The position numbers were made by a program, and so were the translations under genes. Under the pieces are notes generated by a model. That model ran no database searches. It was not told the origin of the DNA and was given only the letters and a program-made list of their open reading frames with translations. Shown here piece after piece: positions 33,669 to 44,910 of a DNA stretch of 64,000 nt; the first letter of the stretch is position 1; each line of letters starts with the position of its first letter. Source of the DNA: Limnanthes douglasii subsp. nivea (taxonomy: Eukaryota > Streptophyta > Magnoliopsida > Brassicales > Limnanthaceae). The stretch lies in assembly GCA_036936605.1 (NCBI GenBank), contig JAUPFV010000004.1, positions 65,124,352-65,188,351 on the forward strand. The letters run 5' to 3'.

Positions 33669-33673
33669 GTTTA

Positions 33674-34688
33674 TTATCTAGTTACTATCATAACTATCAT
33701 TTACTTTTGGAAACAACTCAATTAAGTTTCTTATTTACTACAAGTTATTTAGTTTTTTCATAATATTTTATATATTGTTAAATGAATATATAAAGTGTTT
33801 TTACGGGACCAATGTAAAATAGAAATGGTAGATGCGACTTTTATATATCAGATGCGATATCAGTATAAAATATAAATAGTAAATGCGAGAGTTGAATGCT
33901 ATGTGAGATATAGATTTTATATGTTAGATGCGAGACATAGATTTTAGATGCCAGATATGAAACTAGTGTAAAATAGTCATGATAGATGCCCTACATAGAG
34001 TCAATATCATTAATACAATACCCAATGTTAGATGCAAGATCACGGCTAACTAGGTATGTGAAAAAAAATCTAAAAAATAGCATTCATGGATCTAGTTTTG
34101 TTCGTCTTAAAAATAAAACCAATAATACATTTTTTAGTTGCGACTTAAAATATACAAACTTTTAAAATTTTAAATCACAAAAAACAAAAAAGAAAGAGAA
34201 TGTACAGATGTTGTATGATTTTGTATAGAAAGATGTTTTTAATATAAAATATGGTTAGCCTAATTTTTTTTTTTGGGTCGTATGTTATAATTGAATTTTT
34301 GGATGAGTTTTAAATGGTAATTGACCATTTTTTACTATTATTTAAATTTACAAATTATATTTAATTTTTATGCATAATGAATCTCTTTATATATATATAT
34401 ATAGGTAGATGAAATACGACTAAAATTCATCACTAGTCCTTCCGTGTTTTGTGTTTGTCTCAAACTAGTCCTCTTCGTTTAGTTTTGTTCCCGGTATTTT
34501 AAATTTTACATATTTAGTCCCCGCACGCGTACGGTTGCTTAGGAGCTGCCATGTGGCAGACAAAATAATATTTTTTTTCTCTCCGTTGATCTTCTAAAAA
34601 CTTCCCCAATAATACCCATTCACATGTCAAACGGCTTGATTTTTTTTTGCATCCTTTATGATGGTTGGTCAATAGTAACATTGCGCCA

Positions 34689-34729
<41 letters not shown>

Positions 34730-35749
34730 CCTTATATCCATAATGAGAGATGTATTATTAATTATGTAACTCTTATATGATGAAAACTGCTTCATGTTTT
34801 CCTAAATACCAAAGCAAATGCTTGGTTAAACCTTATACAGTGTGTCTGAACAAATAAAAATTCATGTTGACTTTCTCTTTATCGTTCGCGTTTTCTTTTT
34901 GCCTTTGAATAGCACATCTTCCGGCAAATAATTTTTTATTAGAGTTCTCCAATATTTTTTATTTTTTTTATATTTCCATTATACTTTCAGGCATGAATAT
35001 GGAGAATATGGTATAACAGTGTGATAGAAAGACTTTCTTAAAGGATTATTATAGGTGCTTAAGATGTACAAGCCGGAGATGGAAGTTCATCAACCGTTGA
35101 GTTCTCGCCCTTATGGATTTTCTTGTATTTCACATGCTTAAATTGAGTGACTGACCGCTTTAACTCTTTCAAATATTAGATTATATTCTATTTTTTTGCT
35201 TTGGCTTGCTTTGATACATGATTAACAACTAAATAAGCAATTATGATTTGTACCTTCTTTAGATTCATACTTAGTTTTATTATTGGATGTTAGAAATACA
35301 AACTTGATGGACTAGTTCAGGATATTCCCCGTCGGATAAATGAATTAGACTCTCACTCTTGAGCCTTTGTTATGCTTCCTCTATCTATTCTAACTCTCTA
35401 AGTGTCTTATGACTCATCACTTATGAAGATAAATCTCTTGGATTAAAAATCTATTCAAAAGTCTGTAAATTGTTATGTTTTGATCGCTGTTCTCGGCTCA
35501 AAGTGGATATCGTAATCTCTTAATTATACTAAATATTTTATTAATATTATCGAGAGATTAGGCTTTTGCAATGTACTTTTTAAAGGGGAGAAAGTTCTAA
35601 TAATTTAATATGTGCTTTAAAATATGGTCTCATTTGTATAGCAGCAATTTCTAATGTTAAAACAAGTTTCTCTAATTGACAATACCTAGTTTAAGCTAGT
35701 AATACAGATTTATTTATATAAGATACTAGTTTATACTGTCTTCATTTCT
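33674..35749. other. AT-rich stretch with degenerate repeats
   Basis: No gene was seen. At 33825-34050 irregular units built on AGATGCGA occur at least seven times, followed by GATCTAGTTTTGT at about 34098. Near 34430-34520 there is text of the type AACTAGTCC...TTTAGTCCC, common in plant repeats but not classified here. A (TA)n run lies at 34695-34727. The right end may include the decayed C-terminal part of the gypsy fossil that follows. Confidence 0.4.
34695..34727. repeat. (TA)n microsatellite
   Basis: About 16 uninterrupted TA units. Confidence 0.95.
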
Positions 35750-36660
35750 CCCTGTAAAAAAACTATTTATATGATTGAATACCTCATCATATAATGGGTC
35801 ATGTTGAAATTTTTCTGCTTCTCGCAACATTTGGAAAAATAGTTGGAACCTGTCTCGTGATCTTGACAAGTACCTATTTAGTGTTGTTAGCCTTCCTATT
35901 AAGATTTGGACTTTTTTACGTCATTTGGCGGCTTCATTTATACTAATTTGAAAAGTTATTTTGATATTCTTTAATTTATTTTTCATTCACCATCTATCCT
36001 AAGAACTTGTTGGATCGTACACCCAATGTGTACTTTTTTAGATTCAGCTTGAGGTTTACTCATTTGAGGTTACCAAATGACTTGGCTATGTTTGTTGGAT
36101 CGTACACCAAATGTGTACTTTTCTAGTTTTAGCTTGAGGTTTACTCATCTGAGGTTACCAAATGACTTGGTTATGTCTGCTAAATAATCTTTTTCATGAA
36201 GGTTTGTTACCAACATATCATTAATATAAGCATTTATATTTCCACCCAATTGAGTTACACATATTTGTTTGCTAGCCTATAGTATGTTGCTCTAGTATTT
36301 TCTAACCAGAATGACATTACTCTATAGCAATGTAGCCTTATTTCGGTTATGAAGTTGTGTGTTTTGGTCCCCCTCTTTTATTTATATATGATTATATCCC
36401 TCAATTTTTTTTTTTATAAATGATAGATCTTGTCGTTATTCTTCTTGACCAACATAGGATTAGTTGTACACATAGGATAATAGAACTCTTATATGTGTTA
36501 TACGATTGTCAATTTGTCTATCTCATTGTCGATCACTTATGTCTTTGGTTAGGAGTAAGATTTTATTTTCTATTATAGACCGAAATTTGTTGTTTTTATT
36601 CAACAGATGACATATGAATCATGTCGGGACTGCTGTTATGTCATGTGCACTTCATGCAAA
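35750..36660 (-). pseudogene. Fossil gypsy pol (RT to RNase H), element F
   Basis: Conceptual minus-strand translation, with many stops, gives in order ISHQLNID (before RT), TNPMLVKK (RT start), HCYRVMSFWLENTRATY, LANKYVTQLGGNINAYINDML (RT active-site region, YIND where YIDD is expected), LADITKSFGNLR, and further left DRFQLFFQML, the start of the RNase H linker. These are consecutive blocks of gypsy RT of the Tat/Athila branch. An 85-bp tandem duplication lies inside. It is too decayed for a product and the ends are approximate. Confidence 0.7.
36011..36180. repeat. 85-bp tandem duplication in gypsy fossil
   Basis: The unit beginning TGGATCGTACACC is repeated once (36011-36095, 36096-36180) with about 6 differences. 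Each copy includes TTGAGGTTTACTCAT and GAGGTTACCAAATGACTTGG, the latter translating on the minus strand to the KSFGNL block of RT. The duplication therefore arose after the element was dead or killed it. Confidence 0.85.
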
Positions 36661-36843
36661 CATATCTAAGTTATTATTTTTTTAAATCTTTGTACCTAAT
36701 ATTAGTTGGTATATCTCGACTAATTTTTAGGATTTTATCTCTTCCATAATGTAAAGTGTATGCAGTAACTCGTAGACAAATGTATTATCTTAGAATAATA
36801 CAGGTAAAGTTGGATCTGTCATGACTTTTATTAGGAAAATGAT

Positions 36844-37531
36844 TGTTGAAACTCAATGAAACTTGAGTCATAACTTAGTTGTAGAGATGTATGCTGTTCA
36901 TATGGGTGAGACAAGCTATCAAAGATCAGTGACCATTGTGACAAAATAATATGCATTGAGCTAAAGTAAGTTGATCTGAAGCAGGATGATTTGAAGCGGG
37001 CTAATCTAAAGCACCACTATGATCCAAAACGAGTTGGACCGTCGCACATGGGCCAAAGAGGAGTCTTCTATTTTACTAGGATTTTATATTTTATGAGGTT
37101 TCCTGCATTAATGTATTATAAGTTGTTTCAGTATTTGAATAATGGGCTTTAATCTGGATCATCTGATGAAGAATTAAGGTATTCCTATACCTATAAATAA
37201 AAGAATATATTGTTATACAATGTGTGATTTGATGTTATTTATGAGCTATATATTTTCCTGAGTGAGAGGAACTAGCTATATGTCTTTTGAGAGATAAGTA
37301 AGATGAGAGATAAATACTAAATAAAGGGTTATGTGAATCATGATGTCTTTTGTTATAAAAAGTAATCGAGTCCTTTATGTTTGATAGTCTTTATATAACC
37401 CATTTATTTATAAAAAAAAGTGTTGGTTACCCATGGATGTAGAATTTTTTTCATAATCTGAATCACGTTAAATTATATCTTGTGTGTTTGGTTTTATTAT
37501 GTTTTCTTTTATTTTTTGCTCGTTTTGTACA
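36844..37531 (+). repeat. Candidate 5' LTR of fossil copia element
   Basis: It starts TGTTGAAACTC, a common copia LTR start, contains CCTATAAATAAAAG near 37190, and ends GTACA next to TGGTATTTAGAT, a plausible decayed form of the iMet primer site TGGTATCAGAGC. Copia gag follows. No second LTR was found, so this is a proposal from context only. Confidence 0.45.
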
Positions 37532-37599
37532 TGGTATTTAGATTATTATTTCTGTATGTTTGCTTAATCATATACCATTTCTTTCCTTGGCTGAATATT

Positions 37600-39650
37600 A
37601 ATGGTTTTCTCGACAAGTGATGCGGCGAGAGTGAAATATCAGTACGTAGAGTAAATCAATCATAATTTGTAGGTTATAGAATTAGATCTTGCATGGAAAT
37701 TGTAAAAGCCATGAAAGATAAGTTTCACGAAGCTTAACCTATAAAAAATCGATTGATCTAATAATTTCAGCCTCTAGAGTATTAAGGTTAAAGTTTACAT
37801 AGTACAGAAAGGATAAATCTATATAGATTCATGTCGTGGTACCACATAAATCTTATAGTGACCTTATATTAATGTTGTGAGATGAAGTGCTACAAGAGGT
37901 ATTTGAAGAGCCTATAACGTTGTGGATATGAAATCGGATGAAGGCGATTTACATGAAAAAGTCCTTAACAAACATAATGTATATGAAAAAACATCTTTAC
38001 ACAAAATCTACGGATATTAGGACAGCGGTCACTTGAATGTAGTTTGTGCGAATATGGATGAAGATGACCAAACACTAATCCTTCTAAGTTCTCTAGCAAA
38101 AGAATATGAACACTTCTCAGACACCATTATTTACGGGAAAGACTCCCTAACGATGGCCAAAGTTAATAATGCCTTGAGCTCCAAAAATATTCAAAATAAG
38201 AGTGTGTATATTAAAGAGTGGCTCTAAAGGGCACAAGATGAGTGTGAAGAGTTGTTTGGGAATGCACTATTCAAGTAATAATAAAGGAAAATCATGGTTA
38301 AATTTCAATTGAGTTATGTCAAGTTTAAAAGTGAAATGTTGGGTATGAAATAAGAAATGACATATTACTCGAAACTGCCCAGAGAATAGAAAAGACAATA
38401 ATGATCAAAAGGTAGAAGTTAATGATGTTACAATTGTGTCTAATGATTGTGAGTACGCTGATGGATGAATGAATTCTTATTCTTGTAGGTTTGATGATAA
38501 ATGGATGTTGGATTCAGATGCATTATTTTACATAACTTCTAATAAGAAATATGGTTGAATAAATATGAATGCTTGATGGTGGAATGGTCATCCTCGAGAA
38601 TGAAAAATCATGCGATATCAAAGAGATTGGAACGATTCAACTCAAGTTATCTATAGGTCTTGAGATAGTGATTAACGACGTAAAGTATGTATCCAAAGTT
38701 AAACATAACCTTATTTTTATTGGGATGTTAGATAGTGAAGGGTTTACCTATAGGGGTGGAGATGCCAGACTTAGGGTTTTGCAAGGCTCCCTTATTATTA
38801 TGAAAGCCAATAGAATTATTGGTGTGTTAGTTCTTGAGGGCTCTATAGTGGTAGGGGTGTTTTTATTGTGGTGAATGCTTCTAACAGGTTGTAACCTCAT
38901 AGTTTGTCTATAACAAGGGTTGTTAGATAGTACCATAATTCAGAGGCTAAGCTTCTGTGAAAGTTGTGTTTCTGCTCAAGAACATACATCGAATAGAATA
39001 CTTGATTATGTTCATTCAAACCTTAGAGGTCCAACATGAGAACCTCACATAGGTGGTGCAAGGTAATTTGTGTATCCGATTGATTATTATTTCAATAAGT
39101 ACTTGTTCTAGTTTTGAAGACCAAAGATGAAGAGTTTGTTGCCTTTCTAAACTGGAAGAATTTGGTAGGAACTCAAATCAGAAAAATGCTGAAGAAAATT
39201 GGGACTAATAATAGCTTGGAATATATGAATGAGAAGTTCACTGGCTCTTGTGCAAAGTTTGGAATTTCTAGACACCGAACCATAAGTAGGACTCTCTAAC
39301 CAGACGAGCTTATTGTGATAAGGAATCAACCTTGTTGGAACATGTTAGATTTATGTTTAATGCAAATGGAATGAGTCAAATATTTTGGAGAGAATCTGTA
39401 ATAACAGTTGCATATATCATCAAGATGAGTCCACCTATGATGTTTAAGTTTCTTTATCCTTAAGAGGCATGCACCAATAAGAAATATAAGTTAATTTTTT
39501 TAAAGTGTTCGGATGTATTGCATACGTACATGTGAAGCAAGATAAGCTTAGGCCAATCACACTAAATATTTTGTTCCCAAACTATTCGGACTGAGTAAAA
39601 TGGTATAGGTTGTGGTACCTTGAACCTGAACCTCACGTATCAATATAATC
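37600..39650 (+). pseudogene. Fossil copia gag-pol (gag to integrase)
   Basis: Conceptual blocks in order on the plus strand: NNFSL (about 37755) and KVYIVQKG (gag N-terminus); KAIYMKKSLTN near 37940; the gag frame 38033-38227 with LLSSLAKEYEHFSDTI; a CCHC knuckle near 38340 with an internal stop (CWV*NKKWHITRNC); VKYVSKVKHNLIFIGML (protease to pre-integrase, 38569-38874). These are followed by integrase NNSLEYMNEKFTGSCAKFGI and RHRTI (39114-39299) and VFGCIAYVHVKQDK near 39510. It ends near 39645 at a junction with gypsy sequence. RT and RNase H are absent. Stops occur throughout. Confidence 0.75.
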
Positions 39651-39734
39651 TATAAATAATAGGTATTAAGCACTCAAACAAAAGATGAAATCATTCTCCC
39701 ACCATAAAACTAAAACAATAATGGTTAAGATAGA

Positions 39735-40585
39735 CAACCTCAGTGAAGTAGGCCACATCATAGATTTTTTTTATCCACTATAGACAACCAACCCAATATT
39801 GGTGAATAAGAATGATGAAAGTGGATGATGTGTGTTGATTTCACAAACTTGAACAATGCATTTCTGACTTTTTCTTATGTGGCAAGAATTGATCAAGTGG
39901 TGTATGCAACTTCAGGGAATACAATTATCTTCTTCACAGACACATACTCAAGATACAACCATATATCAATTTACAAAGATGGTCAAGAGCATAGCACATA
40001 CATCACAAAGAGGGGACTTCATTGCTATAGACTTATGTCATTTGGTCTTAAAAATATTAGGGCCACATATCAAAGGTTGGTCAACAAAACTATTTCAACC
40101 CACTTGGGCTGGAACTTATAGGTTTACATTGATAAGATGTTGATCAACGGTACACAAATTTATAACATGAGTTTAATTGATATCACTTTGAGGAGAGAAT
40201 ATGATCCAATGCATCAAATTTATATTTTATGATTCTAATTATATGATATAGTATGACTTTGTAATATCTGGGCTTAGGTGAGCTAACATTTATGAGCTAG
40301 AATATTAAAACTATTCACATACTCTAAACCAGAGTCAACTAAGCCTTGGGCTAAGCAGAGGCTAAAAATGAGAATTTGATTCAATGCCTGAATAATCTTA
40401 TCTGCCAAGTAGCACGGCTTGATCAAGTGCCAAGGACATAAAATGAAGTAGCTGATTCTCTTACATCTTTGATTTGTGCAGATTCAATACCATGAACAAT
40501 CCTCCAAGATAAACCGTTAATTACCCGACACAACATATATTTATCAACAATTTCAGGTTCATGTGGCATGCTTATTAAAAATAAT
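39735..40585 (+). pseudogene. Fossil gypsy pol, left part (RT, RNase H), element E
   Basis: The frame 39825-40121 has MMCVDFTNLNNAF, RIDQVVYATSG, FFTDTYSRYNHI (RT block with Asp), HCYRLMSFGLKNIRATYQR and LVNKTISTH, a gypsy RT. The active-site YIDD region near 40125 is broken. Near 40410-40470 come QVARLDQVPRT and NEVADSLTSL, an RNase H end. It breaks at 40585 where element B is inserted. The first part is joined abruptly to copia sequence near 39650-39735. Confidence 0.75.
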
Positions 40586-40590
40586 AACTT
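40586..40590. repeat. Target-site duplication of element B, left copy
   Basis: AACTT, repeated exactly at 50909-50913 after the other LTR. Confidence 0.95.
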
Positions 40591-41010
40591 TGATGTGGTT
40601 TATTTTTGTTTGAGGGTAAGTTTGTAATTTTTGTCTAGAGTTTTGTGGAATTTTGAGAGTATTTAATGTTTGAGTAGAATGTAGAGGGAGAATTGAGCTT
40701 CCTGGCTGTATTTAATTTTCATTACCCTCATTTAATGTAGGTGGTTGGGTATTTATACCCTTATCTTTGGGCCATATGGGCTTTCGGGTCGTGTTTAATG
40801 GATTCGGGTCGAGTTTAAAGACCCATTAGTTTTAAATAAGAAAGTAGTCATCTTAATCAAAAAGTGATTAGGTTTTAAGTACTTTAGTTATGTCCAGATA
40901 GTTCAGTGAATGAAAGTTGTCCGAACTGCCCATGTCCGATGAAGTGGATATTGTCCGAATTAACCCTGTCTGGTTCCTATCAAGTGTGGTGACAAAATCC
41001 GGACTCATCA
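40591..41010 (-). repeat. 3' LTR of element B
   Basis: Begins TGATGTGG and ends GGACTCATCA, so both strands read TGATG...CATCA, the usual TG...CA with a 5-base inverted terminus. Confidence 0.95.
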
Positions 41011-41024
41011 GTAGCCCCTTTTTT
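41011..41024 (-). promoter_or_regulatory. Polypurine tract of element B
   Basis: AAAAAAGGGGCTAC on the minus strand immediately before the 3' LTR; identical in element A. Confidence 0.85.
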
Positions 41025-41174
41025 AGGTGGTGTTCAAAGGCCTTTGGCAAGACCTAAAAAATAGCCTGTAGCTGGTCACAGCCATATCCGGACAGGTTCT
41101 TCGAACTTTGTTATAGCTTTATCCGAACTGAAAAAGTTCTTAAAAACTAAATGGTTTTTTGCCAGAGATCGTGG

Positions 41175-41358
41175 GACACGTGTCTCTCCCTGGTTCGCCA
41201 CATCATCCGTTTTTTCACCTAGAACGGCGCTCCCACTTTCTCCAAAAAGTAACCTCTTCATTTAATGAAGATGACATCAGCGTCGTTCCTTAATCATTGC
41301 AACCCTTTCGAATTCTCCTAGGTATCAAAGCATCTTTTTGTGTGTTTACTATAAATTA
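41175..41358 (+). promoter_or_regulatory. Candidate aORF promoter, element B: G-box and TATA
   Basis: The palindrome GACACGTGTC (41175-41184) is followed by TATAAATTA (41350-41358), with the aORF ATG 98 bases further. Distances (166 bases G-box to TATA) match element A (164). The sequence just after the G-box (CTGGTTCG) is also shared. CACGTG is bound by plant bZIP and bHLH factors, which would give control independent of the LTR. This is inference. Confidence 0.6.
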
Positions 41359-41455
41359 ATCACTTCTTTACTGTTTTACCATCCTCTTCATCCTTACTTT
41401 GTTTAAACTTCAAAGCTTTCTCTCAAAAACAAATACTTTATCTCGGTGTGAGTTT

Positions 41456-44391
41456 ATGTTCACAGCTAGGAACGCTTTAATCAAAGGTGGGTGGCTTAAT
41501 TTATCAGAGTTAGAAAAGGCCCAGAAGGTTGAATGTGAGAGGCGCATTGCTGCAGGCCTCCCTGTTTCCCATGTCGACAAACCAGTAATACCAAGCACAA
41601 AGCCTGACCAGGGCTCTTCTTCAACCAAAAGCGTTAAACCTAGGAGGTTGTTCCAAACCAACCTCTCACCAATTGTTTCAGGCTCGTCGTTTCAGGAATC
41701 AGAGCCCACTGTTGAACCAGGGAAAGTAGTCACCAGTCTTAAGAAGCCTTCTCCATTTATTGCCATGGGGTCAGATGCTGATGCCTCTCCAGATAAGTTA
41801 GTTGATCGGGGAAGAGGTCGCTTGATAAAAGGGAAGGCTCCAAAAGGCACAACTTCCAAATCAGGGGCCAAAAATAGCAACACGAGGTCAGAGGCACCCA
41901 TAAAAATTCCTAAGGACAAGCTGTTCGGACCGGAGGTATCTAGCTCAAGTCTCCGAAAAGAAACCACTGCATCTGAGCCCCAGCCGGAGGCCAGAGGACA
42001 AGAAATAAGTGAAACCCAACAGTCCGGAGGGCATGCTGAACCATCCTCTAACTCCCCTCACCCAAAAACAACTAAAAACCCCTCCCTGGTAATGGAAGAA
42101 GTGATGGAGGATTCTATTGAAGAGGCTCCGTTTGAGTCCGAAGTCTCCGGGCAGACAAGTGAGGCTGCTGCTGCCAATAAGGATAATGGCAAAGAAAAAC
42201 TATGCCTAAGGCATCCAGATTTGCCAGAGGTCCTTGTGGGAAAAGTGAGACCTTGTTTCCACAAGGTTAGTGTTAAATATTTAATATCTTTGCAAAAACT
42301 TAACTACGCCTTCATCCACACAGCCGAACTGGATCGAATGCAAACAAAGTGGGGAATCCCGGAGAATGTCAAAATAAGGATTCCAGTAGACCCTGAAACA
42401 CCAATGGACTGCAAGCTCAGTGAAATAGTTTTCTTCACTGAGCTCTTGAACTGGGGACTAAGGTTTCCTTTAGACCCAGAGATAGTCAAGTATTTTCATC
42501 TCATCAAACTTTGCCTAATTCAACTGAGCCCTAACGCATGGTACAACCTCATGGCCTGTATCATGGCCTCCAGGCTCTCCAGAATTCCTCTTCCAATGGA
42601 GGAGTTTGCAACTGTGGCCAGCCTCTACAGAAACCACCATATTCTATTTTATCACTTCAACATGGGTGATAATTATAAAGTAGTGGATGACCTGCTCGAG
42701 TCGGAGAGAAATTGGAAGACTCACTTCTTGTTTATGAGTGGTGTCTGGGAGAATGAGAGGAAGATTAAAGCCGGTACCAACCCGAGTCTCCTTACCAGCA
42801 GATGGCGAAGCGATGGTAAGAATCCCATCTCACATTCCCATCTTTATTTTTTATAAATTTGTTTATTTGACTTGTCTTTTCTTTTTTGTTTCTTGACAGT
42901 GCTGCCTAAAGACTTCAATGACTACTTGAAGGCCGGGCAGACCACTTGCACCAAGCTAAACGCTTGGACTGCTGAAAAGTGGGGGAATCGCTTCCACAAC
43001 ACCTTTACCGGAGGCAATCTTGCAAGGTCCTACCTTTGGAACACCACTTACCGGAGGGACTTATCCTGGGAGGAACTTAGCACCCCAACCCCTCCGGAAG
43101 TAGTCCTCAAAAGAACACACGCACCGGACGGGGCATTGTATCTGCTTGGTAGAGCCAATGCCCCAAGTAAGATGAAAGGCAAGAAAGATAAGGGCAAGCA
43201 AAGTGCGGTTGAAGCCAACCCCACCGAAGCAGAGGAAACTGCTCCAACAAACTAAGTGGGGTCAGTTCTAAGACATATTGATGCTGCTCTTCTAGAAGTA
43301 GTGGAGCATGAGAGTACTAGGGAAGAAGTAGGATCTCCAAAACCTCCAAGGGTTCCTAAGAGAGATAGGAAACGGGGAGCAGAAAACAAGGACAGGGAGG
43401 CCAAGAAGAAAAAAACCTCCATGGGTGATGAGATTTCTCTCCGCCCCCCATAGCCCCTTCCTCTTGTTGACCCTACTGATCCTACCAGAGCAGAAGAGAT
43501 CCTTGGTGACTTTCGAACTGATGAGGTTGGAGGAGGAGACATCTTGAGGGGCTTGGTGACTATTTTGAAAACCTCCCCAGAGATGATTTTGCTGGTCCCT
43601 ACCTCCCTCCAAGCTCTTCGAACATTATTACCTTCAATGGTAAGTCTTTCTCTGTTTCAAGTGAAAGAGATGTTATAACTCACTCTATTTTAAGTAATAT
43701 TCAGCCAGTGCTTAGTTTGAAGAAATAAGTGCGAGGTCAGTCAGCTATCATTACTGCCCTTAATTCTGACAAAGAGAAGTTGTCCGGTGACCTCCTCATT
43801 GCCAACCAAAATGCTGATGTTTTGAAGAGGGAAAATGAGGAGTTAAAGAAGAACCAGGAGGGTTGGGCCACAAAGGTAGCTACCTTAGAAGATACTATCA
43901 AAGAACTCCGGGCAAAGTAGTCAGAGTTGGAGAAAGATCTCTCTTCTTCGAAAGAGGAGGTGAAGGCCAGAGACAAAGTCATTCATACTTTGACCAATGA
44001 CAAGATCTCGCTCGAGGACTCGGTGTCCAAGGCTGCACAGGAAAAAGCTGATCTGCTAAGGGAGCAAGAGGCAAAAATCCAAGCCAAGATTGATGCTTAT
44101 ACCAACCAAGTGATAGACACTCAGGAAGAAATGTATGCCAAAGTGAAGTCGGGCATGGTCTTGCTCTTTCACGAGAAGTTTCCGAAGAGGAATCTGGGAG
44201 ACTTATGGACTTTTGTAGAGTATCCAGACCTCCCCTTCCATACGATAGCTGATGGTGATAAGCATGACTATTCTAGTGCCGACTCAAGCGATGAAGAAGA
44301 GAACACCGGGGAGAGCCCGGATGAAGAAAATGACGACCTTCAGAAGAAGAAAGCTAGTGAGGCTGAGCCATCTTCAAAGGCTCAGTCTTAG
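41456..44391 (+). pseudogene. Antisense extra ORF (aORF) of element B, two exons
   Basis: Exon 1 (41456-42815) is open for 453 codons. It has MFTARNALIKGGWLNLSELE, Ser/Pro-rich sequence, the acidic block MEEVMEDSIEEAPFE, then a Transposase_28-like domain at about residues 260-450 (PMDCKLSEIVFFTELLNWG, RFPLDPEIVKYFHLIKL, LSPNAWYNLMACIMASRL). The intron 42816-42899 (GTAAGA...TTGACAG, 84 bp) keeps phase into exon 2, which starts LPKDFNDYLKAG and has SYLWNTTYRRDLSWEEL, a basic patch (PKRDRKR...EAKKKK) and a coiled coil (43729-44200) ending FPKRNLGDLW. TAA at 43253, TAG at 43918 and a frameshift near 43453 break exon 2. The function is unknown; a nuclear role is suggested by the basic patch only. 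Confidence 0.85.
42816..42899 (+). other. Intron of element B aORF
   Basis: GTAAGA donor, T-rich tract and ACAG acceptor; removal joins the frames in phase 1 (GAT then GTG CTG). Element C keeps a GT...TAG intron at the same place (56010-56086). Element A keeps the donor but not the acceptor. Confidence 0.8.
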
Positions 44392-44429
44392 AATATCAAT
44401 TATCTTTTTACTTTTGTTTTGATTGAACC

Positions 44430-44697
44430 AAAGTCCTTAGATGTCCAAGGCATTTTTTGCGACTATGTCCGGTCCTTATCTGGATAATTTTTTTTGTTTT
44501 GACAATTTAAAGTCCTTGGATGGCCAAGGCACTTCGGGTGTTTTAATGGGTACTTTTTTTTTTGCAAAACTCTTGCATTTTTTCCTAATAGTTTTTCAAT
44601 TACGGTGGCTAATGTTTAAACAGCCTTTAGTTATTTCATAAACATTTTAAAGTGAGAGTGTTTAATTTCTCCGATGACAAATGTTCAAATAGTCATC
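44430..44697. repeat. Hairpin array between convergent units, element B
   Basis: AGTCCTTAGATGTCCAAGG (44430-44452) and AGTCCTTGGATGGCCAAGG (44509-44531) each fold as CCTTGG/CCAAGG-type stems. They are followed by GGCT-loop-AGCC (44607-44625, loop AATGTTTAAAC) and GATGAC-loop-GTCATC (44673-44697). The array lies between the aORF stop (44391) and the pol stop (44911), so both transcripts would read into it. Element A has the same order. Confidence 0.7.
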
Positions 44698-44910
44698 ACT
44701 CCTTTAATTTAATTCGGCCCATGTTTAAATAATAATTTCACAAGAGCTTATTTAAGTAAAAACACTCCGAATTTTTAAGAAGGCATCGAATTTAATTTCA
44801 TAAAAAAGCCCGGATACCTCATTAAAACCTCTCCGCGCCACCAGGGTAGGAAAGAGTATGCCCCCAAATATTTACATGAACTTTTAAACAAGTAAATATT
44901 TACATAGTTC

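Larger units (their letters stand above)
28195..33673 (-). mobile_element. Ty1/copia retrotransposon upstream of MTP11
   Basis: Two LTRs in the same orientation (28200-28731 and 33140-33668) flank gag, protease, integrase, RT and RNase H on the minus strand, the copia order with integrase before RT. A 5-bp duplication GTTTA lies on each side (28195-28199, 33669-33673). The tRNA-iMet primer site abuts the 5' LTR and a purine tract abuts the 3' LTR. The coding region has several frameshifts and stops, so it is not autonomous. The LTRs differ at about 36 positions plus a 3-base gap, by hand count. Confidence 0.92.

Noticed and set aside
33825..34050. A CRISPR-like array of AGATGCGA units
   Set aside because: The units are short, irregularly spaced and degenerate, and the genome is a plant nuclear genome.
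43252..43612. Minus-strand open frames across the antisense gene
   Set aside because: They oppose a conserved coding frame and are not kept in elements A and C.
41456..44391. A host gene with a coiled coil and an intron
   Set aside because: It occurs three times, always between the 3' LTR and pol of the same element family, so it is part of the element.
41456..44391. A true transposase, from the name of the Transposase_28 family
   Set aside because: No DDE or other catalytic motif is visible; the family name reflects its occurrence in gypsy elements only.
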